A stretch of 64,000 bases of DNA from Phialophora verrucosa (taxonomy: Eukaryota; Ascomycota; Eurotiomycetes; Chaetothyriales; Herpotrichiellaceae): positions 1,488,001-1,552,000 of the forward strand of contig MSED01000013.1 of assembly GCA_002099365.1 (NCBI GenBank), given 5' to 3'. Made by a program: the position numbers and the translations under genes. A model generated the notes under the pieces. It saw only the letters and a program-made list of their open reading frames with translations. It ran no database searches and was not told the origin of the DNA. This document shows, piece after piece, positions 43,958 to 53,923 of this stretch (positions within the stretch are counted from its first letter, which is position 1; the number at the start of each line of letters is the position of its first letter).

Positions 43958-46388
43958 TGGACAGGTTCATGATTTGGTCCGGACGTTGCTTGGGATACAA
44001 GCCGCGAACTTCGGACGAAGCTGAACGAGAACCCTCTGATGAGCCTTAGAGAAATTGAAAAGGATGCAGTCATATAGCAACTCAAATTGTTTACTTTCGA
44101 AAATTGAAATTTGCTAATACTGTTCTCATGTCTTTGACCAGGTCATTGGACGATGAGGAGGACGAGGACGAAGACGATGAGAAGGACGATCAAGAGGACG
44201 AGATAGAAGAACAGTCGGGATGGGAAATTCAAGTTTTGCGGAAGTATCCCCTGGGGAGAGGGCGGCGCTACGGAAATCTTTCCTCGCCGGCACATCCTGT
44301 ACGCCAGACAACATGGTTAGTAGATACTGGAGCGGAATATATATACTCATATTATCTAATGGCATTTAATGGTTCATGGAGGAAAGAAGACTCTCCGTCT
44401 CTTTCCTCGAAAGTCTGTCTACAGATGGGTCCACCACCCTTCAGTTCAAGTGTCTCCAGACGGTACTATCTAACTCGTCCTCAAGAGCCCTGATGGGTTT
44501 CTAGAGACAATGTCGCTCTCGAAAGTCGCTTATACTCCTCAGGGGAAGTACAAACCGATTCTTAGGAAGGGACAGATAGATATTTGCTTAGAAAAGCCAA
44601 ATTCAACTGGCGTCTACAAGGACTAGTAAGTACTAGAGCAGGGTGGGAGGAGGACAAGTCGCTGGGTACTAATGGTTCTCAAAAGCGGCACATGGTCGGG
44701 GGTCATCCGCGGTTTCAACGCTCGATTTATTCCTTAATCAATTACTCCATGCAATCCCACGAGATGCGTACAAGCTCGCGGCCTGATAAAAATGCCTAGC
44801 CATGTCTGAGGCTCTTCGGGTCACGAGGCAGACCAGTGTTTCTATCAGACGGCGCGCTCAGCCACCGACTTGCGTATGGCTGTGAATACAAGTCCAGGCC
44901 CAGTCCGCGGTCAACTTGTGCTAACGCTTATCCGAGCGAAACCATTTCCGCCAGAGCTAACTATTAACCCCGCCTATCCTTCATCGACAGGTGCCAATAC
45001 ACGTGGACTCGATAAGGAGACGGAGTTGGTATGTTGCTTGTACGCGACAGCCGTTTGAATGTGATTCAAAGAAGCGGGTGTGTTACTGAAATTTCTCCGC
45101 CGAGCCCCAGACTTGCTATCCGTTGAGAAGTACGAGGTACAGGCAGTACCGTGCACTCAGTCAGTAAGGGCTGTGTGGAATGGGTCAATACAAGTATCAA
45201 GATCAACAGCACACGATACACAGCACGCAGCACATAGCACACAATTTGTGGCGTCGAGCTCGTCGTGTACAGTACCCCGTCCTCGGACACGCACTCGCTA
45301 CTAACCTCAACACCTTGCCCTTTGAAGCCTCCACGCCGGTCATACAGCAACTCCCACTTGGTGGGACCTTACTCGAGCCGAACGGGCAGGGACCAGGATC
45401 TGAGGCGGATGGTAAGGTTCTGGCCCAAATCTTCTCACGTACAACTACGTACGTACTTGGTTAGGCGCAAGCGAGGTTGGCCGTCTATCTGATCTCGTCT
45501 CGCTCGCTCGCTCATTCATGCTGCGTTTCACTTCGTGGAGTGGTCTCCAAGGTTCAGGATTGCTTTTGGCGGAGAATAGTCCTGTAGTGTTTCATCTCTG
45601 CTCGAGCCAACTGTTGCATAATTAATTGTATAATACTCTGCGGAGTAGACGACGTTATTGCAGACCAATGTTTTCAGCTCATGTTAAAAGACATCTTCCT
45701 ACTACGTTTTGCGCGTACAAGTACGAGACACAGTGAGTTAAAGGGCCTCCTTGTGCGCAGGTCTGTCGCTTTCGTGGTTGAAAGCTCGAACGTTAAATTT
45801 AGCCGGAATTAAACTGGGATCGACCCGCTCGCGGACGATGGAGCTGGAACCCCATGTCTGGGTGCTACCGGGGAGGCGTTCCTGGCATTTTCAGGGGCCG
45901 TTAGGCCGCTGTTTCGAGGCTTTGCTGGCCACTGATGAAGATTCTAGGATGCGGTACTATAGGGAGTGGCATTCCAGGAAGTCCCTGGCAGTCGCCATGA
46001 TCTGCGACTTGGCTCCCAGCCACCTCTTCAGCCCCTACCCTCCCTTGACGGATTAGCACCGTGTCGATGTTGACCATTGAGAAAGGTACGCTGATGACGA
46101 AAGCATAGACATGATAATAATGTATATACTGTGTGCATAGATATCATACAATATTTACAATCGAGGCTTTACCTCGATGCCCTCATTTACTGTTGTCTCC
46201 AAGTGACGTGACGTCGGGTCTGTCGCTATCTGCAGCGTGCAGACGTATCGTGGCCGTTGTAACTCGTCTCCTCGTTCTCTCACATATGTTTTGTGACCCA
46301 TTTGCTTCCGAGCAAACTCTGTAGCTCGACTCGAAATGCTCCATGCTCTCGTTCAACCACGCTTCGTGCCGTGGGCTCGCCCGTGTCA
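43958..46388. other. Stretch without a supported gene (2.4 kb)
   Basis: This lies between converging stops of the HET gene and the Pth11-like gene. An acidic GAG/GAC-rich tract (about 44150-44210) produces a low-complexity open frame without ATG at its start. An inverted repeat TACTCTGCGGAGTA is at 45634-45647. No domain is visible in any frame. Confidence 0.5.
45634..45647. repeat. Short inverted repeat TACTC-n4-GAGTA
   Basis: This 14-base element has perfectly complementary arms (TACTC and GAGTA) around TGCG. It resembles the TACGGAGTA elements at 35630 and 48178. Confidence 0.6.
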
Positions 46389-47681
46389 TTAGTACTGTGA
46401 GACATGTACAGTTGTTGTCTTTGTAATGGCCCCGTGGACGGGTCTGGTCGTCCACTGACTGTCAGTGCTGACGGCGTGGAATTCTTCTTCCAACATGATC
46501 TTGTCGCTGTTGTCATCACCCGCGGTCACCGTGCTGGTAACGCCTCCCATTTTCGTGCTGGCTCCGCGATGCAAGTCTCCTAGCTCCGTCGACTGCCGAG
46601 AGCCAAATTGATAGTATTGACTCGCTGGCTTGCGAGTCGAGCGCTTGTCGGTTTTGCTCTTGCCATAGGCGAGCCCATCCGGATCATAGTACTGGCGGGG
46701 GTTGCGGCTGTTGTTGGATGTGAACCTTGACGTGGCGCCCAGGATTTTCGCAAACAAGGGTCGTAACGAGGGTAGTGACGCTGCCAGAATTCCGATGTTG
46801 AACTCGATATTGTTCCACATGAAGAAAGAATCATGATACGTCCAGTCGGGATCCGCGAGAGCGTGTGCCTGCTTGACTGTTTTGATGATACTCGAGATGC
46901 AGGCGAAGATGCCCAAGCTCAGAACGAAACACAAGGTGAGCTTCGTGCGCAAATTTGCTTGCAGCTTCCACACCACAGGTATTGGCAGTAGCGCGAACAG
47001 CACATCAGTTGCAATGTTGATGCTGCTGTTGAAGATGCCGATGTTGGTAAATGTGTTGTTACTGAAGCACTTCGCCTGCCCGGTTGTGCGAAGTGCAAAG
47101 TTCCAGTTGGCATCGACTTTGGTGCCGCAGTTGAAGATCAAGGTCCCGGCACAGGAGAGCGTAAAGGCCACGAGGAAGACGATGCAACCCATCAGGAAGC
47201 GCTGGTAGACTTTGCCCTGCACGAACCTGCGCAGGAAAAAGGCGATTGAGATCTTGACAAGGCTGATTCCGATCATGATGATGATTGAGTGGAAAAACCG
47301 CCAGTGCGAAAAGAGCGCGTAGTCGTCCGTGCTAACGAGTTTTGTATGTCTTCCCAAGGCGCCGGCTTTGCTTTCTCCTACGAAGCAGGTGATGACGCCG
47401 ATTTCGCAAACCTGGATGAGCGAGTTGTTGTTAGTTCGTGTCGCATCTGGAGTGCAGGTTTTAGAACTCACCGCAGCGGCAAGCATGATATAGTCGTCCA
47501 CTCCCAGACTTTTCAGCATGAAAATTCTCACGTAAAGTCTGAGTACAACCGTGAGGACTGCCGCCCCGCAAAAGGTGCCATGTATTGCCAGGAGAGCGCC
47601 AGAGTTGTTGTCATTTTGGTACTGAGCAGGAGCATCAGCAGTTTGCCGTTCAAGAAGCAGCGGAAGCCCCGGAATGACCAT
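46389..47681 (-). CDS. Rhodopsin-fold (Pth11-like) integral membrane protein
   Basis: This is a seven-helix membrane protein of the large fungal rhodopsin-domain family that includes Pth11-like receptors. The function is likely signal perception or small-molecule sensing at the plasma membrane; no ligand is known. Exons are 47681-47472 and 47411-46389. The 60-nt intron (GTGAGT, branch CTAAC, CATCCAG) is a multiple of three with no stop, so it reads through in frame. Splicing it joins LAAA to VCEIGVIT and gives 410 residues instead of 430. Family marks are RLYVRIFMLKSLGVDDYIML between helices 1 and 2, the third-helix region FHSIIIMIGISLVKISIAFFLRR, and NSSINIATDVLFALLPIPVVWKL before TKLTLCFVLSLGIFACISS. 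The cytosolic tail is Ser/Thr-rich. There is no CFEM domain at the N-terminus. Confidence 0.87.
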   Translation of the reverse strand: MVIPGLPLLLERQTADAPAQYQNDNNSGALLAIHGTFCGAAVLTVVLRLYVRIFMLKSLGVDDYIMLAAAVSSKTCTPDATRTNNNSLIQVCEIGVITCFVGESKAGALGRHTKLVSTDDYALFSHWRFFHSIIIMIGISLVKISIAFFLRRFVQGKVYQRFLMGCIVFLVAFTLSCAGTLIFNCGTKVDANWNFALRTTGQAKCFSNNTFTNIGIFNSSINIATDVLFALLPIPVVWKLQANLRTKLTLCFVLSLGIFACISSIIKTVKQAHALADPDWTYHDSFFMWNNIEFNIGILAASLPSLRPLFAKILGATSRFTSNNSRNPRQYYDPDGLAYGKSKTDKRSTRKPASQYYQFGSRQSTELGDLHRGASTKMGGVTSTVTAGDDNSDKIMLEEEFHAVSTDSQWTTRPVHGAITKTTTVHVSQY

Positions 47682-48066
47682 GGTATTGACAGAAAGCGCA
47701 AGAACTTCACATCATCCGGAAGTGGTGAGGCCAGACGAGCTGTAACACTTGGACAGTGCGAGCCGATCGATACGGGATGTTGGACCAAGGAGCATTTAAC
47801 AATGTTCGCTGCCTCAAATTGTTCATGGGACCGAGGCGTACATAGTACCTGGTGTGAGCTCGCTTGACGTTAGACAAAAGCAGGGCATGCGTCTTCTCGG
47901 ACCCCTTCCCCTCTTGCACAAGTTTCAAGATACGCTGAGCTTCTGGCAGAATAGTCGAGGCCTGCTTCGCTACAAATCCTTAGCGGTCCACTATCCTCAA
48001 ACCAAAACCACTGGCAGATCCCACAAGCAGATTCAAGTAAGGTCATGTCGCAGATTGCTTGGTGGA

Positions 48067-48312
48067 ATGGATTTTGCGCCTCGTCTGCCATTTAGTTGTG
48101 CGCCAATGCACAATTGCTTACCATTGTGGGCAGCGCTGGGTGCAACGGTGCTAGCGATAACAATCCCCAGCGTTGCGTACGGAGTAGTAAACCGGAGCTT
48201 CGACCAGCGAGCACTAGGCTATCCCCACGAGACACCGAGTTCACGACTTCAGCATAACGGAAGCGGACCACAGGTTCTTCCAGGAGGGAAGGCGTTCAAA
48301 CCCTACTCGTAA
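48067..48312 (+). CDS. Possible small single-helix membrane protein (81 residues)
   Basis: This ATG-started frame of 81 codons has one plausible hydrophobic helix (WAALGATVLAITIPSVAY) followed by a polar tail ending in GGKAFKPYS. I know no family for it. A TACGGAGTA element (48178-48186) sits inside the frame, which argues for intergenic sequence rather than coding. It lies head-to-head with the Pth11-like gene. I give it low weight. Confidence 0.2.
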   Translation: MDFAPRLPFSCAPMHNCLPLWAALGATVLAITIPSVAYGVVNRSFDQRALGYPHETPSSRLQHNGSGPQVLPGGKAFKPYS

Positions 48313-49678
48313 CGTTTCCTTGTCACACAGTAACAAGTAGACGCATTTGTCGGGATCGGCACGATGGTGGCGCCGGGTTTGGGGAATGCATTCGGTGAAG
48401 AAGCTGCATCTGGGATTTCTGTTACTATGAAAATTCGCATTTCAACCGGGGCTGAGAAAATGGGCCCGCAGTTATGCTGTCAGCAGGGATCATGCTGGAA
48501 ATCGAGGTTGGAAGCTAGGCACAAGTCGCTCCGCGAAATCGGGAGCACTCGTACGAGTACCCGTACCTCGTGCTTGTTCCTTAGCTTCATTGACCCTGGC
48601 TCGAGGACGGAGCAAATGCAAGGAAGACAAGGATGCTTCGGCCCTTCGATGCGCGGCGCCGAGCGAGTTGTTTACCCCTGAGACGAAATCGCACCCAGCA
48701 TCATGCTTTCCATCATAGTTGGAACGCATTGTTGACTGCAGAAGTCCATGCGCGCCGTCCAGCGGCGGCGATCCCAGTCAGTAGCTCTGTCGTCGCTGTA
48801 GGAAGAGACGAAGCAGCAATTGGCACAACCGGGCAAAGTGACAAGAAAAGAAGTCGAAGAATGGGGTTAAGATGATGGGGTCAAAATTAGGCTATGGTGC
48901 CAACACTTCTAAGCTTCCCTAGCCCTTTTCCGGGCTAGCCTAAATTTGATCCGTGCAGCCTAAGGAGCCTAAGGTACCTTCGCGTGGAATGCGGGGCTCG
49001 GCATCAGGGCCACAACAACCATCCTGCTCTTTCTCGCCACTCTGTCCCGGACGAACAAACCCCCTTCCTGGTCACTTGAAGTAATCATTGGTATACACAG
49101 TAGAGCTTGAGCTCACAGTTGATCTTTTCTCTGGAGCGGGGTACTCGGGAGCACTATTGGGACCTCCAGGTCCTTCGCCGTAAGGTTCTTCGAGAGATTG
49201 AACAACCCTTGTCGCAGTGTGGGTTCATACCGTTACATGAGGGTTTTTCGCCTGCAATTTTCCAGACCCTCTCCAGTTCTATACAGAACTGCCGAAATGA
49301 ATCATTCTGATACGCTCCCAGAACTGAAATGATCAGCATGTGGCTCGACGATGGCAAGACTCCATCGGACTGCAGGGTTTCACCCACACACTCGTGGTAC
49401 AACCAATCTTTTCACACCTGTCAAGCCAGGCTCCTATCTGTGGCATAAGTGATTTGGCTGGCCAACTGGCTGGGCTCATCGACAAATCTCGGTAGGCGCT
49501 CGCTCGGGCTACTGACGAGTATTCGATAGTTCCTAGCTATCTGCAATGCCCATACGCGCGTCCTTCGAAGGACTATCGATTCTCTAAAGCTCCGTCAAAT
49601 CCGTCTCGCTTTCTGTCAGAGATCTCGCGTGGCCAGATAACAACCTCGTGGCAGTGATCGGAGTGTGGATGTGAGATC

Positions 49679-49684
49679 TATAAA
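49679..49684 (+). promoter_or_regulatory. TATA box of the tyrosinase gene
   Basis: TATAAA lies 172 bp before the tyrosinase ATG and is followed by a pyrimidine-rich stretch expected of a fungal 5' UTR (CATCTCTCTCCTCC). A GATAA motif 39 bp upstream could be a GATA-factor site. Confidence 0.6.
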
Positions 49685-49855
49685 GCACGCGTATCCCCAG
49701 TGATCAGCACATCTCTCTCCTCCAGACCCATTCTCCTTCGCGGCAAGCGTACCTTTTGGTGTGATCCTGACTTCAGGCATCTACCGTCCACTCCCTTGTT
49801 TCCTGACGAGAGCTTCAATTCCTCAACTGCATCTTAAATTGAAGCAATTCTAACG

Positions 49856-51079
49856 ATGCATCTTCAACTCCTTGTCCCGGCCCTTCTGGCAGTATCGGGG
49901 GTCCGCGCTGCTCCAGCTCCTGTGGACAGTGGCGTTTCCGAGCGCGACACCTCCATTTCAGCCGCTTCTTCGTCGTTCTGGTCACCTGCCTCGACGATCC
50001 AGACGGATATTTTGGCCGCCAAAGGTCTCGTCAACCTGGCCTTTTACGAGCTCACGAACCCGCCGAGCGGAAGCTGCAATCTACTTAACGCTGCAGTTCG
50101 CCGAGAGTGGTCTACCCTTTCAAAGGACGAACGAAAAGCATACATCGCCGCCGAGTTATGTTTGCAATCGAAGCCAACCAAGGATCCCAGCTTTGCACCA
50201 GGGGCCAGATCTCGATATGACGACTTTGTTGCTGTGCATATTAACTCCACCTTAGAAATCCACGGCACGGCAAACTTCTTGGCGTGGCATCGATACTTTA
50301 CATGGGCATTCGAGCAAGCCCTTCGGAACGAATGTGGTTATACAGGATATCAGCCCTACTGGAACTGGGGAAAGTACGCCTTTGACCCTCTTCACTCTCC
50401 TCTCTTCGATGGCAGCGACTCCAGCATGTCCGGAAACGGGCAGTACGCACCGCACGGGCAGACAAGTGCCCTACCTACAGGACTGAACCCCATTCCTCCG
50501 GGGCAGGGGGGTGGCTGTGTCAACACCGGACCGTTCGCAAACTACGTCGTCAACCTGGGTCCTGTTTCTCCGACTTTGGACGTCCCAGGCATTATCAACT
50601 ATTCAAGCCCGAACCCTCTTGCGTACAATCCGCGCTGCCTCCGACGAGATATCTCTTCGTGGGTATCGTCGAACTGGACGAAGGACTCTGACTCGTCCGA
50701 TCTGATTTCAAACTACAATGACATCCTCTCGTTCCAGAACCGCATGCAGGGCGATTTTGCAAGCGGCTTCTATGGCGTCCACACCGCAGGTCACTTCACC
50801 ACCGGAGGCGACCCGGGTGGTGATCTCTTCGCCTCACCAGCCGAGCCGACCTTCTTCTTGCACCACGCACAGATTGACCGCACGTGGTGGATTTGGCAGA
50901 ACCAAGACCCGAAGAACAGGAAGACTGCTTTTGGCGGTGGCACGTCGACTCTGGACCCCGTCAACAGCCCCCCTGGAAAGCTGACGGACCCTATCAATTT
51001 GGGGTCTCTGGCGAAGACGATACAGAACCAGGACGCGTTATGGACGACGGGTGGTCCTTTCTGCTACATTTACGTCTAA
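49856..51079 (+). CDS. Secreted short tyrosinase (type-3 copper enzyme)
   Basis: This is a secreted phenol oxidase with a coupled binuclear copper site that oxidises monophenols or diphenols. It has one exon and 407 residues. The signal peptide spans about residues 1-18 (MHLQLLVPALLAVSGVRA). The copper A ligands are H128, H136 and H145 in HINSTLEIHGTANFLAWHRYF. The copper B ligands are H309 and H313 in GVHTAGH, and one of H336/H337 in FFLHHAQIDRTWWIWQ. The aromatic-rich block YQPYWNWGKYAFDP follows the copper A site. It lacks the long C-terminal shielding domain of intracellular melanin tyrosinases, so it belongs to the short secreted fungal type. The substrate could be a phenolic from plant matter or a pigment precursor. 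There are no melanin genes nearby. The promoter has a TATA box at 49679. Confidence 0.95.
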   Translation: MHLQLLVPALLAVSGVRAAPAPVDSGVSERDTSISAASSSFWSPASTIQTDILAAKGLVNLAFYELTNPPSGSCNLLNAAVRREWSTLSKDERKAYIAAELCLQSKPTKDPSFAPGARSRYDDFVAVHINSTLEIHGTANFLAWHRYFTWAFEQALRNECGYTGYQPYWNWGKYAFDPLHSPLFDGSDSSMSGNGQYAPHGQTSALPTGLNPIPPGQGGGCVNTGPFANYVVNLGPVSPTLDVPGIINYSSPNPLAYNPRCLRRDISSWVSSNWTKDSDSSDLISNYNDILSFQNRMQGDFASGFYGVHTAGHFTTGGDPGGDLFASPAEPTFFLHHAQIDRTWWIWQNQDPKNRKTAFGGGTSTLDPVNSPPGKLTDPINLGSLAKTIQNQDALWTTGGPFCYIYV

Positions 51080-51878
51080 TGAAGGGGAAGGTCCGCGTTT
51101 CTTTTGTACATGGGAAGCGTTTCGAGCACGCAAATAGAAATATCCAAGATCGCAACTGCAGATTATTGTAGCCTAATGTTTATTGTCTAATTAATGTGTT
51201 TCGAAGGCTTCGATGCAGAGTAAGTTCCACTCACATCACTGCGTATGCATGCTTGCCAGCCTTGTTCTCGAACGGAGTAGATACACTCACACACCTTGGC
51301 ACCGTTTCGCGACACGAGGCTGACACAGGGGAGAGCAGCACTAATCGCAGGCGACGAGGGAGCCTGATTGCACGGCGTCACGGCTGGCGCCGCGCAATTC
51401 TCCGAGAGGCTGAAACCGCAAGGCTGACATTGAAGAGAGGAGCCCCTCCTCGCAGTCAGCACTGCACTGCCTCACTGCAAAGTCCTACGACCACTTAATT
51501 CCCCAATTGACGTATCACGGACTTGCGTGAACTCTAGTCCACAGAAAATAGGGAGCAGTCAAAACACCGTTCTCGTGTTTGGCGAAAGACGGGTGTGCCT
51601 TCAACTTGAATCAAGCGCACTGCCACCTCCTTCCAGATCTTGCAGCACGGACACATTAAGCTCACCTGCTGGACCTCCAAAAATATTCTTCCAGCCAACC
51701 AACTAAACCAACGCGTCGCTTGACTTCGAACTGCACTTGATTGCGTGCTGCAAATTCTCAACCTTGACCGTCACCTTCACTGACTGCTGACTCTGACTGC
51801 GACACTCTCTCTCCCACAAAGACTTAAACTTATCGTCAAGTGCGAGTGCTCGCCAGCTCTGACCCGCCACCCCTCAAA
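51080..51878. other. Intergenic
   Basis: This is the tyrosinase 3' UTR and the promoter of the small CCWCC gene, both on the plus strand. No other coding region is seen. Confidence 0.5.
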
Positions 51879-52085
51879 ATGTTCGACCTGGTAGACTGGT
51901 TCATGCTCATGTGCTGCTGGTGCTGCGATCGTAAGGACAAGGATGAAGAGGAATACGAAATATCCGAGCGTGAGCGCGCCCGACAACGACTGAAAGCCGA
52001 CTTGAACGACGGGACCGCCATGCCGCGCGAGAAACAACCGAAGAAGCCGCCCCAACTGGCCCACGCGCCGCCGGAACTGCAATGA
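51879..52085 (+). CDS. Small cysteine-cluster protein (68 residues), unknown function
   Basis: This ATG has a good CAAAATG context and opens a 69-codon frame with TGA at 52083. The N-terminus MFDLVDWFMLMCCWCCDRK is hydrophobic and holds four cysteines in five residues. The rest is strongly charged (KDKDEEEYEISERERARQR) and ends Pro-rich. The pattern fits a small protein held at a membrane by cysteine acylation, but this is an inference and I know no family. It is transcribed toward the GFA-type gene at 52202. It is too short to be safe as a gene call without transcripts. Confidence 0.45.
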   Translation: MFDLVDWFMLMCCWCCDRKDKDEEEYEISERERARQRLKADLNDGTAMPREKQPKKPPQLAHAPPELQ

Positions 52086-52201
52086 TGATGATGCAGCGGA
52101 GCATCCTCTTTCGTTGCACATTCGAAACGGTTGAACGGGTTATTTGCATACAGGTTGCCAGACCAGCAACTCACAACCCATCCTCCTTTGCGGATGACCG
52201 A

Positions 52202-52678
52202 TCATTCCTCTGCGAAACTCCCGCCCGGTGGCTCCTCCTCATACTGCTCGACTCCGTCCGGAATGTCCACCACGGCGGATCTCGTCCAAATATGGACTGC
52301 CTTCCTCATCATCTCCTTAGTCAACCCTTCCAAACAACCCGCCTTGACGCTCAACATGGCCGCCGGTATGTCTGTGCGCCCTTCCCCGTCTTGGCCTCCG
52401 TCAGCAGACCTAGACACATGCACATGAACCAGGCGACTCCCGCATTTGGTGCAAAAGTACCCGTTTGTGCGCCCGGTCGGGTTGGGCCGACTGTACATGC
52501 CTATGGCGTCGGGAGTGGGCGCGTATCGCTGGATGTCGAAGTACGGGAAAATAGCAGTCATGCCGTACGTTGAGGACGACTGGTGGCGGCACTCCGTGCA
52601 GTGGCAGATGTACAGCGCGAGCGGCGCGGCGAGGGGCGTCACGAAGCGGATCTGCCCGCATTGGCAGCGTGCATCCAT
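52202..52678 (-). CDS. GFA/CENP-V-type zinc-binding protein
   Basis: This small cytosolic protein belongs to the family of glutathione-dependent formaldehyde-activating enzymes, whose members are often poorly characterised. It has one exon and 158 residues. The ATG is at 52678; the frame upstream is open without ATG. Zinc ligands are visible as C5-x-C7 (ARCQCGQIRF), C25, C27 and C30 (CHCTECRHQSSSTYG), and C76-x2-C79 (GYFCTKCGSRLV). This matches the family pattern. The C-terminal EMMRKAVHIWTRSAVVDIPDGVEQYEEEP is the usual end. True formaldehyde activity is uncertain for most fungal members. The neighbours, tyrosinase and a small unknown protein, give no clear pathway. Its 3' end converges on the small gene at 51879, with 116 bp between stops. 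Confidence 0.88.
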   Translation of the reverse strand: MDARCQCGQIRFVTPLAAPLALYICHCTECRHQSSSTYGMTAIFPYFDIQRYAPTPDAIGMYSRPNPTGRTNGYFCTKCGSRLVHVHVSRSADGGQDGEGRTDIPAAMLSVKAGCLEGLTKEMMRKAVHIWTRSAVVDIPDGVEQYEEEPPGGSFAEE

Positions 52679-53923
52679 TGAAACTTTGAGAAGGAAAGAC
52701 TCTTGATTCAGGTTCGATGGGATGATCGTTGATGACGAAGACCAGAGTAGCACTTAGCTAGAGACTGTATCAACAGGCAGCTCGCCCGTAGCTCGTACTA
52801 GGTAATTAGATGAAATACGAGCACGAACACGAAATGCCATCCATTGCAACCCCTCATGGGCGTGGAGGAGGCATGCTCTCCAACCTCGTGTCCGGATCTT
52901 CGCGCCCACTGTCTCCGCTTTGCAACCATCCATCCGAGCCCACGAACCAGGCTCCCAAGCTCCCAAAGCGCATGGCGTATGCGGGTGTCGCGCGCGATCA
53001 TCATCTCACCTACCGCATACCGCAACAGCAACGTCCACAATAGCCACATTGGGACGGGATCGGGCTTCACATGCCGCCCAACGAACACCTACTTCGCCGA
53101 CCACCCCTCGATTTTGGCGACCTGGGACTTCGTTTTGGGTCAAGCTTCGCCTAATCGGTAGGTTGCACATACTTTTGTTCCTGAGCGCGATAGGTGAGAG
53201 GGGTAGCGTGCACAGCACTCCAGGCTTGGCCCTCTTGATAAATAATCGGTTTGGAAGCTGCCAACAAATCAAGCGGGCGGGCTAGCTGGCCGTGGACATG
53301 GCCGTTTGCGGCCTGCGCGGCAGCCAAGCGACCGAGCAGCCAACCGCCTACCATTCAATCGGTCGTGCCAGTCGAACAGTCGACAAGAAGAGACGTTGGT
53401 TCACCAAAGCCGTCTCCGCTAGTACGATGTATACTGTAGGCTACACGGGCCGTGGGCCACGCTACAGTACGGTGCCTAATCTGGGTGACTATGGGAAAGC
53501 CCAGAACGGTCGTGATCGCAGAGCACATATGTAGGTGTGCTCGTAGTGCGCCCTGGGAAAGTAAGTAAAGTTTGTTCATATTTATGTTTGCGAGCGACCC
53601 TCGGAACGGCCACACTCCGCATAGGTAGCACACCACACCACACCACACCGCATACCGTGCTTTTCTTTCGACTTTCAACCCCTGAACCTCTCTCGTTTCG
53701 ACCTTCTCACAGCACACGAAGCGCAGCCTAACTTGACGTAGCTCAACGTCCGGCCCTGGTGCTGACTTCCGGTGTCGGATCAACGGAAACGGTTACTAAC
53801 CACGGCCACGACCATGCCGGTGTCATTCTCGGGTTCGGTTCCATTCAGACCAAAGCGCAGCACCCATCATTAGTTCGACAGTTGGCCAGTAGGTTCAGGC
53901 AAAGGCGATCGCGATCAACCAGG
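52679..53923. other. Divergent intergenic region (1.2 kb)
   Basis: This separates the GFA-type gene (minus) from the regulator-like gene (plus). It includes a CACCA tandem repeat (53629-53649). The regulator frame stays open upstream of 53924 to about 53759 without ATG, so a 5' exon may lie here. No other gene is seen. Confidence 0.5.
53629..53649. repeat. Short (CACCA)n tandem repeat
   Basis: About four copies of a five-base CACCA unit lie upstream of the regulator-like gene. Confidence 0.8.

Larger units (their letters stand above)
47682..49855. other. Divergent intergenic region (2.2 kb)
   Basis: This lies between the start of the Pth11-like gene (minus) and the start of the tyrosinase gene (plus). 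It holds the tyrosinase TATA box at 49679-49684 and a possible tiny frame at 48067-48312. A GATAA site lies at 49636-49640 near the TATA box. No larger gene is visible. Confidence 0.5.

Noticed and set aside
44104..44493. Plus-strand frame with an acidic stretch
   Set aside because: Starts at TTG and owes its length to a GAG/GAC repeat; no domain.
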